Shown: positions 35,221 through 48,385, counted from the stretch's first letter. The stretch is 64,000 nt of DNA from Embiotoca jacksoni (GCA_022577435.1 JAKOON010000011.1:1003001-1067000), one strand, 5' to 3'. A program made the numbers and translations. The notes: generated from the letters alone by a model not told the origin.

Positions 35221-36903
35221 ATGGCTCCGTCCAGCAACTTGGTCCTCCTGCTGCAGCTCCTCGGCTGCATATCAGCTGGTTTGGCCTGTTTCTGTGACCG
35301 ATACCCCTGGAGCTCCTGGTCTACCTGCACCAGGACCTGCAACCACGGTACACAGCAGAGACACAGGTGAGACAGCACAGACCTAAACCAGATGCACTTT
35401 GAACACGAGTCAAACACCACAACCGCACAGACACAGGAGACAGGTTTATTAGGGCTACTGAGACAGACTTCCAAGGTTATCTAAGTTTCAAGGATTAGGC
35501 GGGCATCAACTGGACCTGGGAAAAGGGGAAACTCTGATATGCATTGTCGTCTTCGTCGTTCTACTCATATCTGAGTATTCGTGACCTTTTTGATGAAGTT
35601 TTTCCATTCATAGCAGTTTTGAGCTTTGATGTAGCACCTATAAATTGATTTCTTTGTGACAGTTGTAATTCCATCTGTCCAGCAGAGTTTCTGTCTTCCT
35701 CTGCTTCTTTTCCCTTCCACTTTACTTTTTAGATGCATTGGCTAGACACCTTTACACTTAACACTCTCCTCGATCGACTTCTGTCAATAAACGTCGCTGT
35801 TTGGTGTGACAGGTGTGTATCGGCCAGCATTAGAAGCATTTTGCAAATGTAAACTGTTGTGAAAATAGAGTCAGAGGAATTGTTCAATAATGCAATCGAT
35901 AGTGAACCTTTTTAATCACTTCAGTTACCGTTGTGAAATAAAAGCCCAAAGCAGTTGATCCAAGAGGGATTTTTTTGTGCTGTTTTGACAGGCAGTTTCA
36001 GTATGATGATTATTTCTGGAGAAGCAGCTGCCGTCAACTGTGTGAGAAACAAGACAGGAGAGCTTGTAATGAGGAGGCCTGTCCAATCAACTGCCTGCTG
36101 ACAGAGTTCGGGCTGTGGTCCGACTGCTCGCCCTGCGCCAAGAAGCAGGTAAGAAACACATAATCACACTGCAGTGACACAGACACACACTCTCCCTGAA
36201 CTCATACTGTTTCCATATAGACAAGTTCCAAAGCTGGTTTGGGGTGTGTAGTGTATTACTTGTGTCCCACAATGCAATGCACAATGAAGGAGCAGCTCAC
36301 AGCTAGAAAACAGATCATTTTTCTTTCTAACTACTGTTCATGGTGACCAGTTTCAGGTCTCTGAGTAGATGATAATTGGTCTAAATATAACTTAACTCTT
36401 CATCAACCTGTCACTCATGTCGTTGCCATAGTTTCGGACTCGGTCTGTCCAGAGGCCGTCCCAGTTCGGCGGATCGGACTGCAGCGTGGAGCTGACAGAG
36501 GACAGGCCCTGTCATCCCTCCACTGAGTGCAAGTTAGTGCCCGTCGACTGCAGAGACGACTTCAAGTGTGATAATGGTGAGTACTGGATTTCTTTTAAAT
36601 GTGTCATAGATTAATAGAAACTTGTGTTTTTTTCTAAAGCTGATTTTGCCATCTCCTGTCACAACACGCACATACACCATGTACACATACACATATACAT
36701 ATACATATGTAAACACATATACACATACACCACACGTCTAAAAGCACTCTTCCTGCTGCAGGACGCTGCATCAACTCCACACTAACCTGCAACAAACAGA
36801 ACGACTGTGGAGATAACTCTGATGAGAGGGACTGTGACAACTTCAAAATTGTGTGTCCGGCCGACAGGAGACCGGCCCCGGGGGCTGACCTGGTGGGAAA
36901 TGG
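35221..36903 (+). other. c6: c6 exons 1-4: signal, two TSP1, LDLa
   Basis: Exons 35,221-35,366; 35,992-36,148; 36,432-36,576; 36,762-36,903. The signal peptide is LVLLLQLLGCISAGLA. TSP1-1 has the WSSW Trp motif; TSP1-2 shows CPINCLLTEFGLWSDC and RPSQFGG. The LDLa module has its CGDNSDERDC calcium-binding end intact. Confidence 0.95.
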
Positions 36904-39900
36904 GTAAGCTGCAAAGGTCAAAAGGTCACCACTGACTTCACAACTCACATGCTTCCCTGCTGTGTTTCTAAATTGGCTTCAAGAGCTCTTCTGTCATGTT
37001 GCTCCTTGTAGCAGATCATTACTGGAACTTCAGACATCGTTGCAGTGATTGTGATCTTGAAGCTCTGACTGTGGTTGTACCACAAACCCAAACATGCAAA
37101 AATCAAACAGCCAATAATATCGGCCAATGTCCTGTCAGACTTTGATATTTACTGTTCCTCATGGCTGAACAATATCTGACTTTCCTTGCCTTGTGTTTGA
37201 AGGTTTGATGCTCTGGCAGAGGAGCCGAAGGGAGCTGTGCTGGACAACATGTTTATGGGAGGAAGCTGCGTCATCAGGAGGCCTCCGAGCACGTTACTCT
37301 ACCATCGCGTTCCTCACAACTTCGAGAGCTTTGACATTAAGGTGGGATTTGGTAATGTGGTTTTGTATTTTGTGAGAGCCATTTCCTGATTATTGTAAAA
37401 AACAACTGACCAATGAGAGCTTAACAACGAGGACGCCGTACATTACCTGTGTGACAAAAAGGGGCAACATAAGCATTCGTCAAGGCAGTGAAGAGCTTGT
37501 TGATGCAACGTGTATGAAAGAACCAGCTGCAGCAGTCAGCTACAGTTTGACATCACCACCACTGGTCCAGATGAATAACTCCCAGTTAAACTCGTGTTTT
37601 TTTAAAGGAGTAAAAACTGCATTTTTGTTCCCTAAAATGTCCTCGTTTGTCTGAACATTAGAAAGTTCCTCACATAGAATTGAGAACCAAGTGATGAGTC
37701 ATGAAGGATGTACTCTCCACATTTGACCTGCTTCAAACTTTTCAAACAACTTCCTTGTTTTCATTTATATAAATTAATATTGTGAACATCATAGGTGCAG
37801 AACCACAAGAGACTACTGCAAATTCAGGCAGTTATGTTCCATTAATAACTCTTGAAACTGCAATTTTTTTTCTTCAAAATGTTACGTGAAACAAGTTAAC
37901 TGCCGCTAACAATTGCTTCTGCACATATCAGCTGTTAGTAAAAAAACAAAACCTCACCAACACAATGTCAGGATGAATAAATAAACAAAATGGCAATTTA
38001 TTGGACTTTTAAAAGAATATTGATTTTTATGAGCTTTTACAAATGATTCTAAAAGCTTAAATCACGAGCCTCCACCTGACGGTCCACAAGAGCCTCACGT
38101 GAAAGGCTTAACAACTGCACTCCAACTGTCCAAAGAATTATCATTTAATTTAATTTTAGACAACAGTTATTACACACACACATAATGATTTGGATATTTT
38201 AAAAATGATTCAAATCTTCAATCTTTTCAATTTTGCAACATCAAAGAACGCTTCAGGAAAGGTTTTGTTTTTTGTTCTTCTTGTTACAGACCTTAGTTTA
38301 ATACATGATGATGTCTTTGTTTAGGTTGGAGAGTTAGAGGACTTCAGCAACCAACCTCAGTCGCTCCACACCGAGTCCATCAATGTGAAAACATCCCATT
38401 CATCTCCTGAAAGCAACAAACAAGATCACAGCAGCGTTAGCTTCCTTATCTTTTTCTTAAACAGGAGAGCTATGACGCAGGTCAGCTCCAACAAGTACGC
38501 TTTTGAAGCTTCAAAGAAAAAGGTGAGTGATGAAAACTTCAGCACTCCTCATTTCCAAGGTCTGTAACTTGGCCCTTACAAAGATACATATACTAACATA
38601 AGCAGACATTGCTGGTTATAACTACACTCCTCTTCACCATCGTTTTTTGTTCTTCTAGGACTCCAAGTTTTTCAGAGTGCATCAGGTTCTTCCCGTGTCT
38701 ACGTTCAAGATAAAGGACCCGGCGGATCTGGTCCTGTCGCAGCCCTTCCTCCAGTTCCTCCACGCTCTTCCCCTCCTGTACAGCTACGCCCTCTACAGGG
38801 ACATCTTCCAGCGGTTCGGGACTCACTACTACAGCTCGGGGACACTGGGGGGCCACTATGACCTGCTGTACCAGTACAGCCGGGAGGAGCTCACCAGTTC
38901 AGGTACAACAGCGCTGCCTGGTGGACAAAGTTTAGAATGACACCCAGGGCTGCAGTGGGAACCCAAACATCTTGACACAAACCTAGAACTGGAAGAGGCT
39001 CAGTGTACTAGAGACAAACCAGGTCGCAGGGCAGGTCGGGATTGACTCTGTTAATACTTATCCCGAACGGCCGCATTCAACAACGCAGCTGTCATAACTT
39101 CCTGGAAGAATCTCACTGCATCCTGACTTCTCCAAAAATGCTTTATCCGCTAAGTGTTTTTGTAATTCACAACATGGTGATTTGTAAAGTACACTTCCAT
39201 CTGCCATCCTGAGAACATTTCTGGGCAATCAGTTGAGCTTCTCTCCTCAACATTAAACATATATCCACATGGAAAGGTTTTCTAACACAGAGGACTGATA
39301 TTGATTTCTATTTTAATCTAATTTCATCTTGTTCAAAGAAAACTCTCTGCAGTTTTTGTTTTGTTTTGTTGTAGTGCCAGTATAATGCTTGATGTCAGTT
39401 TCTTTGTTTCTCCATCATGTCCACTCTCTGACAGGTGAAACAGAAGAGCGTGTCAAAGGCTGCCTGAGCCGAGAGACCACCTGGTCCGTCATCCTCTACA
39501 CTGAACACAGCAGTGTGACCCGCTGCTCTGACAACAGGATGACTCAGACATATCAAGGTTTTATCAAAAATCTGTCTTCAGTATTCCTGTATTTCTGACT
39601 CAGATAACAACATTGATCTTGTTCTTTACTTTGTTAATTTCCTCCACATTTCTTTTCTCCAGGCTCGTACATTCAGGCAGCAGAGAAGTCTTTCTCCTTG
39701 GTGAAAGGAGGTCGAATCAGAGAGGCAGCATCTCTGGCCTGGCAGAGGCAGGGCCCCACTCCGGACAGAACCTCCTACAAGAACTGGGCCAAGTCTGTTC
39801 TCGACAACCCTGCAGTGGTTGATTACAAGGTTCCCTCTCCAGTTCTTCATTCAAGCACCACAGTGACATCCTCTAAGTCATCCTTTTGAAAAGGCTCATT

Positions 39901-40902
39901 GTATGTGCGTTTTTTTTTTCCAGCTGCTTCCCATCATAGATCTGGTTCGGGGAATTCCCTGTGCTGTCACGAAGAGGAGGCACCTGAGGAAGGCCCTGCT
40001 GCAGTACCTGGAGGAGTTTGATACCTGTAAGTGTGCTCCTTGCCCCAACAATGCCAGACCAGTTCTCTCTGGCACAGAGTGCAAGTGTCTTTGCCAGACC
40101 GGCACCTTCGGCACCAACTGTGAGAGACGGGCTCAGGATTACACTTCAGGTACACAGCGACAGCTACAACAAGCAACATGCTCAGTCCTCAAGGGGTTGA
40201 AGTCAAGATTGTTGCTGCCTGATGAGCAGAGATAATTAAAGTTCACTTTGGAAATGTGGTTTGGGGTGTAATTTCCACAGAGGCGGTGGATGGTTACTGG
40301 AGCTGCTGGGGGCCGTGGAGTCGCTGTGTAGCCTCCATGAAGAGACATCGAACAAGGCGGTGTGATAACCCCGCCCCCCTCAGAGGAGGCCAACCCTGCG
40401 CTGGTCCAGACAGACAGGAGGAGCCGTGTTACATCTCCATCTTTGAAAAGTAGGACCGACTGTTAAAACAGCAACCTTTAATCTGAATTGGTGTTGTCAA
40501 GTCTTTACATTAACCCTTCTTTTTTTTTTTACTTACGAAAACATTAGCTTTTTGTTACATTTTCACTCTTTTTACGCTGTGTCTCCTCCTTCACACATTT
40601 AAACTCAAATTTACAAATCTTCTCGGTTTAATTCTGCCCGCTGTGATTCGTGTTTGTCGTTCAGACAGGAGACCTGTGACAATGATGATGATTTCACTGT
40701 GGGCTGGAGGGACGAGCTGCCTCCCGGTGTGCAGGGCTGTCTGAGGCCACAGAGGCCTGCCAACAGCTTCCTCAGGGTAAAAACGAAACGGCCAGCCTGC
40801 AGTTAGAGATTCAAAGACACAGAGGCTTAGATTTATTGGTTAAAGTGTCCTCATATGGAAGCTCTTTACTGCCAGTAAAATAATTGCACATAGGAAAAGT
40901 CC

Positions 40903-40942
<40 letters not shown>

Positions 40943-43900
40943 TTTTAAAAAACATAATATATGAGGATGGGCTCCACTTCAAACCCCTATACATTACTTA
41001 AAACAAGCACATAAACTTATAATACATTATTGGTAACACAATGTTGTTATATGTAAATATAAGGACATTATAAAGTTTGTTTGTGCACAGTATTTTCATC
41101 AGTTTTAACTCCTCCAATGTAAAAATGATTTATATAACTACTATATGTTGTAACTCCTGAGGAGTGATTAAAGCCTTTCTTAAGTCTTTATTTACTGCTC
41201 ATACATGCTCAATGGGAGGATGGGAGTAAAATAAAGATTTACCACTTTATGAAGTCAGAGATGTGCCACATTTGAAAAACATTACAAAATGACATTACAA
41301 ATTAAATGCAATTACATTTAAATTATACAATTAAAGGAAAACATGTCACAATTTTAAAAGGATAAAACAATATGATTACATTTTAACACATAATTAGATA
41401 ATTGATTACAAAAGTTGTGAACTTAATGAGACTTGAGACACCAATGAGTTGCATTGTGGGAATCCAGTGTTTTTGGAGCATGACTAATACTATTGACTTC
41501 CAGCCAAGATATATTTTCCGCTGCTGCGTCAATTTCAACCATTCACTGCCCATTGTCACTTCTCCATTTTGTCTCTCATGGGTCCCTAATGAAAGTTCAA
41601 CACTAAACTGCCAGACTATCTCTTTAATTTAAAGATGACTGTATTTAATATGTAAAAGCAGAAGCAGTGTGACTCCTGAAAATGAAATCCAACCAACAAA
41701 GCAGTAGCAGCTCTGATAAAAGCTCTTGTTCTGTTGTCACTCATCAAAGTCTGTACGTCATAACACACTGTAAGAAAATTAACTCTTTCTCAATAATGAC
41801 TTTGTCGTGATCAATCAAATGAAGTGCAGTATCTTAAAATCATAACCAAAACTTTCATTTAGTTTCCCTCAACAATTAATTTAAACTTATATGATTATAA
41901 CTCAATATCGCCTTGGTCTAACAATAGTAACACATTATTATGTGCTACTATTTTATAAGAAATCCAAGAATTATGGAAATGAAGGAAAATAAAGAGAGAA
42001 AGCCAGGAAAAAGGAAATTAAAAGAAAAGAAAAGAAAAGAAAAGAAAAGACAAAAATTAGAGTGAGTTGTAAAAGAGTATAAAGAAGACTATTTTTGGAT
42101 TGATATTTATTAATTTTGTCCTCTGGCAGAAATCAAAGCAGTATTATAACTTTGGTGAGGATGAGGAGTTCCAGTGCTTCACTGGGTTTGACCTGGAGGG
42201 TTTTCAGTACATCAACTGTTTGCCAGACGGAACCTGGACTCAACCAAAGGGACAGTGCAGCAGTAAGTCTGTCGTCTCACCAGACCAGTGCAAAATTATA
42301 GATGTGCTTTGGCAGCCGTGTGTTTACCTTTTCTGATTACTTTGTTCTCTATAATTCAAAAAACTGTATAAATGACCTCAAATATTTCTGCACCTGAAAC
42401 CTGTCCTCCTGTAACCTTTAGGGAAGTTATGTCTTCCTCCTGAGATCCCTGAGGACATGACGCTGTTTCACAGCAAAGAGGAGTACAGAGTGGGTGAATC
42501 AGTGGGTTTGAACTGCAACGAGGCGGGCATGGAGCCGCTGCCACGAGGCTTCTACAAATGCAGTATCAGTCTCACCTGGGAGCCTCCGTTACCGGCTAAC
42601 CTGCGCTGCTCTAATGGTAGTGTACATGGTTTAAGTTTCCAGAATTTTGAGTTCCAACAGTGACGAGAAATCAGGAAAAACCTCTGACGCTTTTCTTACA
42701 GGTGTGCCACAGAGTTATTACATTGACATTTTTCATTAGGTAGTATTCTGACCTCACCTTCAGCCAATCAGAGTGGACAGACATGCATAAATCATACATT
42801 TTAAAACAGCTTTTATTTATAGAAATCTGAACCAATTTTTGCATATAGTGTCCCCGATATATTTAACATAAACCTAATTTAATGAGAATTAGTCTAAAAT
42901 AGCCATAACACCAGATGTGGAACTACTTTAATCTGTTATAATTTAACATGTTTTATGAGCTGAACATTTCTTGGTTTCTCTTGTTTCTGTGTGTTTCCTG
43001 AGTGTAGAGGAACCGATTGTTGCAGACGGTGAGTGCGGTCTGGGGAAGAAGATGCAGAACTCTCACTGTGTTTGTATCCAACGCGAGAGCTGCCTGTAAG
43101 ATTTTATTCTTCATATTATCCTGTTTTAATTCTTTTAAATTAAATTAAAATGATCTTTTTGAAGTTATTCTTGGGTGAAGCAGTTTCATTTTGTGATTTA
43201 GCCATGCATATGAAATATGTATGTATGTGTGTGTGTGCGTGCGTGCGTGCGTGCGTGCGTGCGTGTGTGTGTGTGTGTTTAGTTCACAAATGGAGAACCT
43301 CTGCATCCTGAACGCAGATGTCGGCACCACCATGTTAATGTCCCCCTGCTCCTTCCACTCTGGCCGTTGCCACGGAGATCCACTCTTCTTCGTCAGTGAG
43401 GGAGAGTGTGACGGCAAACTGGAGTGGGCCAAGTTCAGAGCCAAGATGTCCTCCAAGAGCTCTGTTCAAGAGCCCTGTAATCTTGACACGTGTTACGAAT
43501 GGGAGACATGTTCTGGTGAGTTTGTCGGACATGAAAACTTTGATGCGGATCAAGTTTTTACAAGTTCCACACTAACTTGCTTTAATGGTGTACTGCAGGG
43601 TGTAAGATAGTAGTTTTTGCTGTCATTTAAACGGATTATACCTGTTAAAAACCTAAAGTGGTTTATTTTTATTATGTAATAAAGCCTCATGAGGCAACTT
43701 AATGAACACAAATATGATTTGAATATCAACATCTCCCATTAAATAGATGAGCTAACATTACCTCCCATCTGTCCCCAGCGTCTAAGAAGTGTGAGTGCAG
43801 AGCTGCTCGGAACTGCGCCAGATCGGAGGACCACATGTTCTGTGTGAAGCTGACGACAACCCAGAGAACTCGTAGCCTGAGCCTCTGCTCTATGGCCGCC

Positions 43901-43960
43901 CTTAAATGTGTCAACTATCAGTTTGAAATTCTCAGTGAAGGTGTCTGTGAGTCCAGATGA
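35221..43960 (+). CDS. c6: Complement component C6
   Basis: Seventeen coding exons with consistent phases give 932 residues (human 934). C6 is a secreted plasma protein that binds C5b, then C7, C8 and C9, to build the membrane attack complex. Domain order: signal peptide (1-22), two TSP type-1 repeats (about 23-135), LDL-receptor class A (about 138-175), MACPF (about 176-500), EGF-like (about 520-555), third TSP1 (about 563-615), two CCP/sushi modules (about 640-763) and two factor-I/MAC (FIM) modules (about 765-932). This full set separates C6 from C7, which has two TSP1 repeats, and from C8 and C9, which lack CCP/FIM. The MACPF signature FGTHYYSSGTLGG is intact. Exon coordinates are in the four block entries. 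C7 follows tail-to-tail. No damage seen: the gene looks functional. Confidence 0.97.
37203..39829 (+). other. c6: c6 exons 5-9: MACPF domain
   Basis: Exons 37,203-37,341; 38,325-38,522; 38,659-38,902; 39,435-39,557; 39,663-39,829. Exon 7 (244 nt) carries FGTHYYSSGTLGGHYDLLYQ, the hinge and signature of the pore-forming fold. Exon 9 carries SYIQAAEKSFSLVKGG and NPAVVDYK. Introns 5 (37,342-38,324) and 7 (38,903-39,434) contain nothing recognisable. Confidence 0.94.
39924..40776 (+). other. c6: c6 exons 10-12: end of MACPF, EGF-like, TSP1-3
   Basis: Exons 39,924-40,149; 40,281-40,449; 40,665-40,776. Exon 10 holds LVRGIPCAVTKRRHLRKAL and the EGF-like cysteines (CAPCPNN...CKCLCQTGTFGTNC). Exon 11 holds TSP1-3 with WSCWGPWSRC. 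Exon 12 is the linker into CCP1. Confidence 0.94.
40777..42129 (+). other. c6 intron 12
   Basis: AT-rich intron of 1.35 kb with an (AAT)n tract (40,903-40,939) and an (AAAAG)n tract (about 42,021-42,050). No exon or element recognised. Confidence 0.7.
42130..43960 (+). other. c6: c6 exons 13-17: two CCP and two FIM modules
   Basis: Exons 42,130-42,262; 42,422-42,616; 43,008-43,095; 43,283-43,515; 43,779-43,960. CCP1 shows YNFGEDEEFQC...CLPDGTW; CCP2 shows YRVGESVGLNC...YKC. The FIM modules are Cys-rich (CVCIQRESC, CDGKLEWAKFR, CYEWETC, CECRAARNC). Stop TGA at 43,958-43,960. The 16th exon's acceptor abuts a GT/GC repeat. Confidence 0.94.
43218..43279. repeat. (GT)/(GC) microsatellite abutting c6 exon 16
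   Basis: A run of gtgtgt, then gcgtgcgt, then gtgtgt leads directly into the acceptor tttag of c6 exon 16 at 43,282/43,283. Confidence 0.95.
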
Positions 43961-45284
43961 TCCTGCTGATGCTTTTCTGCTGCTTTACACCAAACTTCTG
44001 GATTCATCTAAAACAATATTCCAGCACTGCTTTAAAAATTGTGAAGTAAATATGTAGTGTATAATGCAGGTGATTCACAAAAATGACCATGACTATGTTT
44101 TTCTAGTTCATTGTGCATTATACCCACAAATGAAAAGACGTAGATGTGAGCACATTTTGCACTCTGACATTTAAAACAAAACATTACGTTTACATACGCA
44201 CAAATTTAAATGGTAAGCAGGTATTTTTGGGTCAAACAGCAGGTGCTTTGGGATGCATTTTACCACGTTTGTGCTACAGGGCATCTCGTGCTATTTTTCA
44301 AAAAGGCACTAGATGACCACTTGACAACTGTGGACGATGAGGTACCCTCTCTGAGTGGGTGGAGCTGCTTCGGACCCCCCATTTCCACGAGTAAAAATTC
44401 CATTCATTTTTCCCATAGAAAATGTTATTGAACTCACAGTTGGAGCACTAATGTGACTTTTATCAGCATGAACCCACACAGTTAGTCCAAATCTGTCCAA
44501 ATGATTTAGAACTGCATGACAAAGTTTCTGGTTATTTGATTAAAAGAAGATGGTATAAACTGGTCATTATAACATTTTCAAGGGACAAGCTGGCCACCAC
44601 AAATCACTGAACTTTATTTTAATCAGCTGACGTACTATAAAAAAAATCATTGTCTCTGAGAAACAAATTTAAATAATTCAAACCGGTGTCTTCAACATAA
44701 ACCTACAAGCGTTGCATTACCTGAATCAGGCCAATGTTTCTGTTCAGCAACATTAAAGATATTGTTTAAAGAAAGAAAATTTGAAATAGTTTTTTTAACA
44801 TGTGATTGGCAAATACATCAACGCACTATAGTCCATTTTGTTGCAGACACCATGGAAGAAAAGCTCAGTCCCTGCTCTATCACTCAGTGGTGTGGAATAT
44901 TTATACTTGCTAAATGTGCTTCACATGTAAGAATAAAAATATAAAATTCTTACACTGTCTGTTTTTAGTTCTTACAGAGATTTTCACTGCACCTCGTACC
45001 ATTTAAGCACAAGTCTCAGCAGGTCGAATCAAAATGATACATCTAATATACAGACCAGTATTTGAAGATCAGAGCATATTCATAAAATATATAGAAATAT
45101 ATTGAAATTCTGCACCAAAGTTGATTAAAATGACACATTTGTGTTCTTAAAAAAAACTGCTTTGGAGAAAAGGAGAAAAGAAAGATATTTTGACTTCACA
45201 TAATTGTTGGTCGGTGCTTTGAATTCATCACTGATGTGTTGTGAAATCGTCTGGCTTGTATATGATGAGGGGCCTTCCAGAAAA
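43961..45284 (+). other. c6 3' region and spacer
   Basis: Non-coding, AT-rich. An AATAAA at 44,932-44,937 may end the c6 transcript, giving a 3'UTR of about 1 kb; no earlier canonical signal was noticed. Around 44,200-44,430 there is a GC-richer block resembling a fish dispersed repeat, unclassified. Confidence 0.45.
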
Positions 45285-45289
45285 GTAAC

Positions 45290-45796
45290 TGTTAGGAAAA
45301 ATAGTAACTCATTGTCAGTGTGTAAATTAAGTTACTGCTATGTGTGTAAAGTTTCATCTAGTCTATGCATTAAACTGTAGTTGAAAGGTCACTACTGTAT
45401 GCACAAATCACGAATTCCTCTCCTGCAACACATCCCCTCGGAGGAGGAACTGGCTTATCTAGTTTAGCACGCACATAAATTAAAAGCAAACATACCCATA
45501 TAGTGTGCAAAGAACATTTAATGCCTACATACTCACGTTGCACAACATGTGAACATGCTTATATATGACTGTAATCACGTGCTGTTATGTAACCTCATAT
45601 GTACAATAAAAGGTGCAAAGAGGGAAGTCTGATTCGGAGTTGGCTGATGCCAGGTGAAGAGCTTACAACTCTAAGACCCTGCACGGACTTCCCTTGCTGC
45701 AAGTAAAACTCAGATTTGGGTCCAAGCCTTGTTTTTGTCTGACTGTGGGTTTGATTCTTATCCTATCAGCACTATGTTACGGTTCTGAACCTAACA
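45290..45796. mobile_element. Solo LTR of an LTR retrotransposon
   Basis: 507 bp that begin TGTTAGG and end CCTAACA, perfect inverted termini of the TG...CA kind, and flanked on both sides by the same 5-bp GTAAC (45,285-45,289 and 45,797-45,801). Inside are a TATA-like block (about 45,560) and AATAAA at 45,605-45,610, as in an LTR with U3, R and U5. No internal gag/pol is present, so this is the product of LTR-LTR recombination. Superfamily (Gypsy, BEL or endogenous retrovirus) not determined. Confidence 0.85.
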
Positions 45797-45862
45797 GTAA
45801 CCCCTTCAACGAGATATGATCAAATCAAGACCGCACAAATATTCAAAAAAAAAAAAATTTTT

Positions 45863-45868
45863 TTTATT
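45863..45868 (-). terminator. Candidate poly(A) signal of c7
   Basis: Minus-strand AATAAA about 200 bases beyond the c7 stop codon, in an A/T-rich context. Confidence 0.45.
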
Positions 45869-46065
45869 CATTTTCTATGAAAAAACAATTTATAAAACAG
45901 ATGTTCTTCTGAAATTCCAAATATATTTAATCATTATGAATATAAAAAGTGTTGAAAAAAATTACTTGGTTCTATTTACAATTCAATTATGAGAAAAAAA
46001 GAAAAAAAAAAAAAGGACGTGCATAATGTAGTGTGAAAACAGTCAGTGAAATAAAACAACTATCT

Positions 46066-48323
46066 TTACTCTGGACAAGCCTCGATGCTGATCACGTTGA
46101 CCTGCAGCCCAGCACACCGCCGGGCCCCCACCTCACAGTCAGTCATGGTCACAGCAGCGCTGCCAACAGAGCTGACGCACAGGGGGGCGGAGTCTGAAGG
46201 GCACTCTGACACGTTCTGGCAGATGCATTTTTTTGTTGATTCTACGATAATAAAAAAAAATATATATATATATTAATTATGAATACTGATGCAGTCACAC
46301 ACTCATCCAAATTTAAAGTTGTCCAGTAGACTCACCATGACAAGTTGTCCCCAGTTTACAGTCCTCACAGGACGTGAACGCCTCCTCCGGCCAGTTACAG
46401 TCACTGTCAGTGGCCAGTGTGAAGCTCCGCCCCAAACACTGCAGAGCTCCCAGCTGGCAAACGCCCAGTAAACGGGCTTGGGTCGAACCCAGTCTGGCAC
46501 ACAACTGCAGAGAAGTTCTAAGAGAAGACAATGAATAGAACAATTCTGCATTTTAATTATCTTTTGTAGTGTGACAGAGCATTTTGTGCTGAATGTGGAT
46601 ATAATTCTTCTTGAAAAGTTCACTCACGAGCACTGAAACGGCATTTTACATACGCAATCCGTTTTTCCTACAGTCTCCCAAACTTTACACTTCAGGCCGG
46701 ATGGAGGAGAAGGAGCCGCGGGCTCTGAGAAGAAAATAAAGAGAGCAGGATTAATGTGTGTTCACTCCACAGACACTCAACCTTAAAGCAGCTTTAATAA
46801 ACACGTGTACAACGACAACTGGTCACAAGATTAGTGTGTGAAAATAGTTGCTTGTGGCAATGCACTCGCAAAGAACTGTAACTCAGGTGAAGGTCGATGG
46901 AGCAACGTTTTTGTTTACCCTCGTTCAGTGCGAGACACACAGACACACACAGAAGCACTCACACGGACACTAAGGAGAGAAAGAGAGGGAGAGAGCAGCA
47001 GGAAAACACGGCCTATTAAACTACTGACATGATACAACTGTAATTAGAGCCTCCACTGGGTTTTTGTCATGATTTTATTGTGCACATGTGATCACAGATC
47101 TTTTCCCTGTATTTCTTCTGGGAACCGGCCGTGGCACGTGTGAAGAATAAGTGCCGGGTGTGATGCGCCGCACGCCCGAGGCGTGACTCGCAGGCAGCGC
47201 GGCTGCTCTAATCTGTTAACATGGACGCCAAAATAAAAACACTCAATGTCCAAAAAGGTAATGCACACACACACCACACAGGCAGCGTGTCCCCCGGCCC
47301 ACCCATCATCGACGTCAGTAAACTACCCAGTATCAGAACATAGTAAATATCTAACAGCTAAAGAGTCCCATATTTCTCACAGGAGTAACTGGAGACCAAA
47401 AAAAATGAACTAATTAGTGATAATGTTGCTTTGTATTTGCTGAATGTGCAAAAAGGAAACTGTTGGCTAACACATTAGCCATATAAAGTTAAAAGTGCAA
47501 CTGTTTTAAACGTTTCTTAGTCTCAACTATTTCTGAGATTTCTACCTGTTGAAGGTATGAGGCATCACAACAATGACAGCTGACACTGTGGACACTGTAT
47601 GTGCTGTACCTGCTTTACAATGAGTGTCAGCGGGAGACGGAGACCACTGCAGACTGGGACTGCATATGATATCTGACACCTCAGTGTCTGGCACTGACCC
47701 CACAGCACAGGACAGGGACACTCTGTCTCCAATCTGATAGGCTGCTTTGGTGGGCGTGGCTAATACTAAACTGTTGATTGGAGGAATCCCACATGTTGAA
47801 CCTGGAACAGGAAAAGAGGCATTTTGAGCAAAAGGAAGTGAGAGAAACACAACACCATTGTAATTCAGAAAACAGGAACTTCAGTGTGCCTGAATAGTAA
47901 ACCAAAGACTCCAAGAACAATGTTTGTGTAATAACATAAGGTGCTTCACAAATGGTTACATGGTGGTTGGTAAATCATGAGTTTTCGGAAATAAACGTCG
48001 TAATCTTGTAAAATAAGTAGTTTCTGAGAAAACGTGCGAGTAGTGAAAAAGAAAATATTGTTTGTGAAGTGAAGACGTACTTTTACAAACCATCCCTCCT
48101 GTGCTCCACTTCTGGTTTTCAGCACATGTGGCAACAGCGTTTCCACTGAGGTGATACCCGTCTATGCAGGAGTACTCCACCGCGTGTCCAACCAGGTAAA
48201 AATCTTTGGGATTCTGAGGAAAATATAATCACAGAAATAAGCAATACACACTTGAGGTTTAATACAATTTAGCAACCTTTTCTGTCCCCAAATGACAAAG
48301 CCCAGTGGTCTCAAAATTAAATG

Positions 48324-48385
<62 letters not shown>

